Assembly (NCBI GenBank): GCA_030017355.1
Contig: JASEIR010000009.1
Coordinates: forward strand, 5,405-13,655
Direction: 5' to 3'
DNA from: Actinomycetota bacterium
GTDB taxonomy: Bacteria > Actinomycetota > Aquicultoria > Aquicultorales > Aquicultoraceae
DNA: 8,251 nucleotides
A program made the translations under genes and the position numbers. The notes below the pieces were generated by a model. It had not been told where the DNA came from. It made no database searches and was given only the letters and a program-made list of their open reading frames with translations. This document shows positions 5,919-8,251 of this stretch, piece after piece (position 1 is the stretch's first letter; each line of letters starts with the position of its first letter).

Positions 5919-6299
5919 TTGACAACTAGTAGAAAAAATGTTGGAATGGTTGGCAAGTTTACAATCGAAGAAATTGAAATCGCACGCGCTGCTGTCTTTG
6001 ACACGTCGCTGGATATCATGTACATTTTCGACATCGATACGCTGCAAATACTCGACATGAATCCTAGCGGTCTGTATGAGCTTGGTTATACGCTTAAAGA
6101 AATAAGAGAGAAAGATTTTATCGATCTCCATGCAATTGAGGAACGAGAACGAGCGTCCGAGATAGTTGCTATGTATAGAAAGCAGGGCTACATACATAAT
6201 GTTCGCGACCTTCATTTAAGAAGAAAAGATGGTAGTCTCATTCCTGTTGAGAAAAATGGTAGGGTCACAACTGTTAACGGTAAGCCAATCGGCCACTGA
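5919..6299 (+). CDS. PAS-domain N-terminal part of a PAS-GAF-SpoIIE phosphatase, ended by an in-frame TGA
   Basis: About 126 residues, nearly all one PAS sensory domain: FTIEEIEIARAAVFDTSLD, then MYIFDIDTLQILDMN (the central PAS strand), GLYELGYTLKEI, and the late strands HLRRKDGSLIPVEKNGRV ending GKPIGH. The TGA at 6297-6299 falls inside the last strand; the frame beyond it reads ICHDISDRIEAELE, the usual PAS exit motif (normally GICRDIxER). The stop therefore cuts the domain and is not a natural end. The residue lost is probably Gly, since GGA to TGA is a single change. GGGTGG at 5905-5910 sits eight bases before TTG 5919; GTG 5907 is an alternative but overlaps that site. PAS domains sense small ligands, redox or light; no cofactor-specific residue is evident. 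Confidence 0.75.
   Translation: MTTSRKNVGMVGKFTIEEIEIARAAVFDTSLDIMYIFDIDTLQILDMNPSGLYELGYTLKEIREKDFIDLHAIEERERASEIVAMYRKQGYIHNVRDLHLRRKDGSLIPVEKNGRVTTVNGKPIGH
6297..6299 (+). other. In-frame TGA interrupting the PAS-GAF-SpoIIE frame
   Basis: The frame is continuous from 5907 to 7562 except for this one codon. Conserved-looking PAS exit and coiled-linker sequence (ICHDISDRIEAELEIRK, then RVEDLAILKTMSLDIASG) is encoded directly after it. The ATG at 6381 downstream has no Shine-Dalgarno sequence, so independent restart is poorly supported. See the findings for the alternatives. Confidence 0.9.
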
Positions 6300-6380
6300 A
6301 TTTGCCACGATATAAGCGACCGGATCGAGGCTGAACTTGAGATCCGTAAGCGTGTAGAGGATCTGGCGATTCTCAAAACC

Positions 6381-7562
6381 ATGTCTCTTGATATAGCATC
6401 CGGGCGGGAAAGGAACGAGCTTTACTCAACCATTATCTCTAATGCTGTTGAGCTGATTGATAGTGATGCAGGAGGAATAGGCCTATTTGTTGAGGAGAAA
6501 AATGCAATAGCTATTCCTTTGGTTTATAACCTACCAGATAAGCTTATTGGTAAAAGCTTTAGGCTTGGCCAGGATATATTCAGTATGGCCATCAACACCA
6601 ACCAGGCACAGATTACAGACGATTACAGCACGATGGAAAACCAGGTAAAAGAGCTATCCGATTCTGGTATGAGGGCACTTTCTGTGGTTCCGCTAAGAGC
6701 CAGAGGCAAGATATTAGGCATTTTATGGGTTGCTATGCTAAAGCCCTGGCGAGTCTTCTCTGATTATGACAAAATGCTGCTTGAATCTGTTGGAGGACAA
6801 GCTGCTGTTGCAATCGACAATATCAGTCTCTTTGATGAGCAGCGCTATATATCAGACACCCTTCAGCGCGGATTGCTCCCTGGCCAGCTTCCGGGATTAA
6901 AGCAGACTGATATAGGCATGTTTTATGCCTCAGCAACCGAGGCAGCTGTAATAGGTGGCGATTTTTATGATGCCATTCGCTTAACAGAAGATCGAATTAG
7001 CTTTTTGGTTGGTGATGTATCCGGCAAGGGTGTTGAAGCTACGGCTGAGGCTGCAATGGCAAGGTATTCTCTAAGGGCAATGTCGTTTCAAAACCCAGAT
7101 CCTGCGGCCATTTTAACTTCCGTAAACCCAATTATAGCAGGGCAGCTAACCAGCGGCCATTTTATTACGCTTGCCTATGGGCTATATGATTCTAAAAGCG
7201 CGCAAGTGACCCTAAGCGTTGCTGGCCATCCATACCCGCTCCTTTATTCTTCATCTAAGAAAAAGGCTTCACCCATAATTGGTAAAGACCCAGCCTTTGC
7301 CCTTATCTTGGATTATAAGTATTCAAAAACTGATTTAAAACTACTGCCCGGCGATATACTTGTTTTCTATACCGACGGGATTACCGAGCTCCGTAGGAAT
7401 AAGGAATTCTTCAGCACAGAGAGATTATCCGATTTAATAGCAAGTTATGCCAAACTAAAGGCACAGGAGATTGTAGATAAAATCATCGACGATGCAATGG
7501 TGTTTTCTAGCGGCCGCCGCATAGATGACATAGTTCTTATGATTATAAAGCGCACGGGATAG
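6381..7562 (+). CDS. GAF-SpoIIE (PP2C-type) serine phosphatase, C-terminal part of the interrupted PAS-GAF-SpoIIE gene
   Basis: 393 residues from the first ATG after the TGA; coding sequence actually reaches back to 6300. A GAF domain (about 1-150, with VVPLRARGKILGILWVA) leads through the linker TLQRGLLPGQLPGL, typical of RsbU/RsbP-like phosphatases, to a complete SpoIIE domain. Its metal-binding landmarks are GGDFYD (192-197, D194), GDVSGKG (211-217, D212), GHPYPLLY, YTDGITE (D332) and DDIVLMII (D382/D383). All catalytic aspartates are kept. Such enzymes remove phosphate from a STAS anti-anti-sigma protein, freeing it to bind an anti-sigma kinase. A STAS gene ends 75 bases downstream in the opposite direction and is a candidate substrate. 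No Shine-Dalgarno precedes 6381, so this part probably depends on upstream translation or is silent in this copy. Confidence 0.9.
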   Translation: MSLDIASGRERNELYSTIISNAVELIDSDAGGIGLFVEEKNAIAIPLVYNLPDKLIGKSFRLGQDIFSMAINTNQAQITDDYSTMENQVKELSDSGMRALSVVPLRARGKILGILWVAMLKPWRVFSDYDKMLLESVGGQAAVAIDNISLFDEQRYISDTLQRGLLPGQLPGLKQTDIGMFYASATEAAVIGGDFYDAIRLTEDRISFLVGDVSGKGVEATAEAAMARYSLRAMSFQNPDPAAILTSVNPIIAGQLTSGHFITLAYGLYDSKSAQVTLSVAGHPYPLLYSSSKKKASPIIGKDPAFALILDYKYSKTDLKLLPGDILVFYTDGITELRRNKEFFSTERLSDLIASYAKLKAQEIVDKIIDDAMVFSSGRRIDDIVLMIIKRTG

Positions 7563-7636
7563 CAAGAACAACTGCTGCTAGATGCCACGTAATTGAAATT
7601 GAATCTTGCGCAACCACAAGGCATTATGTCGACCAG

Positions 7637-7999
7637 CTATGCAATGCCCTGCCTTCTCTCCCCAAGATATTTTATGGCCTCTGCGCGGTCTTTAAAAATC
7701 AAAACGCCCGGTATATCAAAGACACGAGCTTTTTTGAGAGCGTTCTCTATGTCTTTTTTGCTAACAACAAAAGCAACCCTTCCGCCACGCCCTAGAGTCC
7801 TATGGGTAGCCTCGACAATTGCTTCTGCCTCACCCGAATCAAGACTTTTAACACCCATTAGATCAAGAATTAGCTGGTTTTTGTTTGGCTGAAGAGCAAT
7901 ATTGATTGCCTCTTCGATCTCGTTCTTGTCGTTCTCACTAATTTTCCCTTCAAGTATGACAATTGGGATTTGCTCATTAACTATTCTTACCGCTAGCAT
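7637..7999 (-). CDS. STAS domain protein, anti-sigma factor antagonist-like
   Basis: 120 residues forming one STAS domain: IPIVILEGKISENDKNEIEEAI, then QLILDLMGVKSLDSGEAEAI (D54-S55, the position phosphorylated in SpoIIAA/RsbV), GGRVAFVVSK and GVLIFKDRAEAIKYL. Canonical members read DSSG or DSTG; here it is DSG followed by an acidic stretch, so one residue seems missing after the phospho-acceptor serine. The family is switched by a serine kinase and a PP2C/SpoIIE phosphatase; one of the latter lies convergently next door. No kinase gene is visible in the window. ATG 7999 has GGAGG eight bases upstream, and it overlaps the end of the upstream glycosyltransferase-like gene by 7 bases, suggesting coupled translation. 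Confidence 0.88.
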   Translation of the reverse strand: MLAVRIVNEQIPIVILEGKISENDKNEIEEAINIALQPNKNQLILDLMGVKSLDSGEAEAIVEATHRTLGRGGRVAFVVSKKDIENALKKARVFDIPGVLIFKDRAEAIKYLGERRQGIA

Positions 8000-8251
8000 G
8001 AATTCTTCCTCCCCATTAACAGTAATTTTTGCTCATCCCAGCGCTTGAGAAGATAGGGTTTTAGCTGCTCAAACGCCTTTGCAGTCTCCTCAACCGCTTC
8101 CTCTGCCTCGATATCGTTCATGACCTCTGTCTCTATTACAAATGAGCCCACCCGACCAAAATAAAGCGGCATAAGGGCATCAAGAAGATCGTGGCGATCT
8201 ATATTTCCCCAGCTATAGGCTACTGCAAAATCATAAACCGCCTTGACCCAC
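7993..8251 (-). CDS. C-terminus of a probable glycosyltransferase (glucosyl-3-phosphoglycerate synthase-like), cut by window edge
   Basis: The last 85 codons of a gene entering from the right edge. The fragment reads WVKAVYDFAVAYSWGNIDR, then LMPLYFGRVGSFVIETEVMN, an acidic helix (DIEAEEAVEETAKAFEQL) and KPYLLKRWDEQK. The VYDFAVAY, PLYFGR-SFV-E and KPYL-RW pattern recalls the C-terminal region of bacterial glycosyltransferases annotated as glucosyl-3-phosphoglycerate synthase-type; this rests on memory of the family, since the catalytic domain is outside the window. The TAG stop (7995-7993) lies inside the start of the STAS gene, so the two are in one transcript and probably translationally coupled. 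The lack of sequence beyond 8251 keeps the name tentative. Confidence 0.6.
   Translation of the reverse strand, partial: WVKAVYDFAVAYSWGNIDRHDLLDALMPLYFGRVGSFVIETEVMNDIEAEEAVEETAKAFEQLKPYLLKRWDEQKLLLMGRKNSC

Noticed and set aside
5889..6215. Minus-strand open frame opposite the PAS domain
   Set aside because: The plus-strand frame encodes a recognisable PAS domain, and this one has no recognisable features.
6297..6299. Genetic code with UGA read as Gly or Trp (all eight visible stops of the other genes are TAA or TAG, none TGA)
   Set aside because: The other genes are full length without any internal TGA and use TGG and GGN freely. A reassigned UGA would appear many times in about 1,900 codons. 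The stop-codon bias is suggestive but a sample of eight is small.
7563..7636. Bidirectional terminator between the convergent phosphatase and STAS genes
   Set aside because: Only a 4-bp weak stem (CTTG/CAAG) and no T-run could be found.

Overview
The window (about 45% G+C, densely coded) looks like the chromosome of a Gram-positive-type bacterium. The clues are a tRNA-sensing T-box leader, a partner-switching module (SpoIIE-type phosphatase and STAS protein), a YtxH protein and Shine-Dalgarno sequences of the AGGTGG/GGAGG type. A deep-branching actinobacterial or related lineage is a reasonable guess, but nothing here fixes the taxonomy. No phage, transposon, CRISPR or recent-transfer signature is visible.

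Layout. Positions 1-1533 (minus strand): a GNAT acetyltransferase followed by a membrane-anchored metallophosphoesterase that runs off the left edge. Positions 1670-4712 (minus): an apparent operon made of a sigma70-type promoter, a T-box riboswitch with terminator, a LysN-type PLP aminotransferase, D-alanine--D-alanine ligase and a YtxH protein. Positions 4791-4953 (plus): promoter and tRNA-Arg(CCU). Positions 4980-5768 (minus): a DPM1-like family 2 glycosyltransferase with its promoter. Positions 5859-7562 (plus): a PAS-GAF-SpoIIE phosphatase gene, split by one in-frame TGA and preceded by a sigmaB/SigF-like promoter. Positions 7637-8251 (minus): a STAS anti-anti-sigma-like protein overlapping the end of a probable glycosyltransferase cut by the right edge.

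How the parts fit. The T-box specifier reads best as GCC (alanine), and its UGGU bulge matches a tRNA with discriminator A, as tRNA-Ala has. This suggests that uncharged tRNA-Ala switches on an aminotransferase (possibly alanine-forming) together with Ddl, which consumes D-alanine for peptidoglycan. The phosphatase and the STAS protein lie tail to tail and could be partners controlling a general-stress sigma factor; the promoter-like site before the phosphatase would close that loop. The most notable oddity is the lone TGA at 6297-6299: the frame continues perfectly on both sides, so this is a recent nonsense mutation, a sequencing error or a recoding event.
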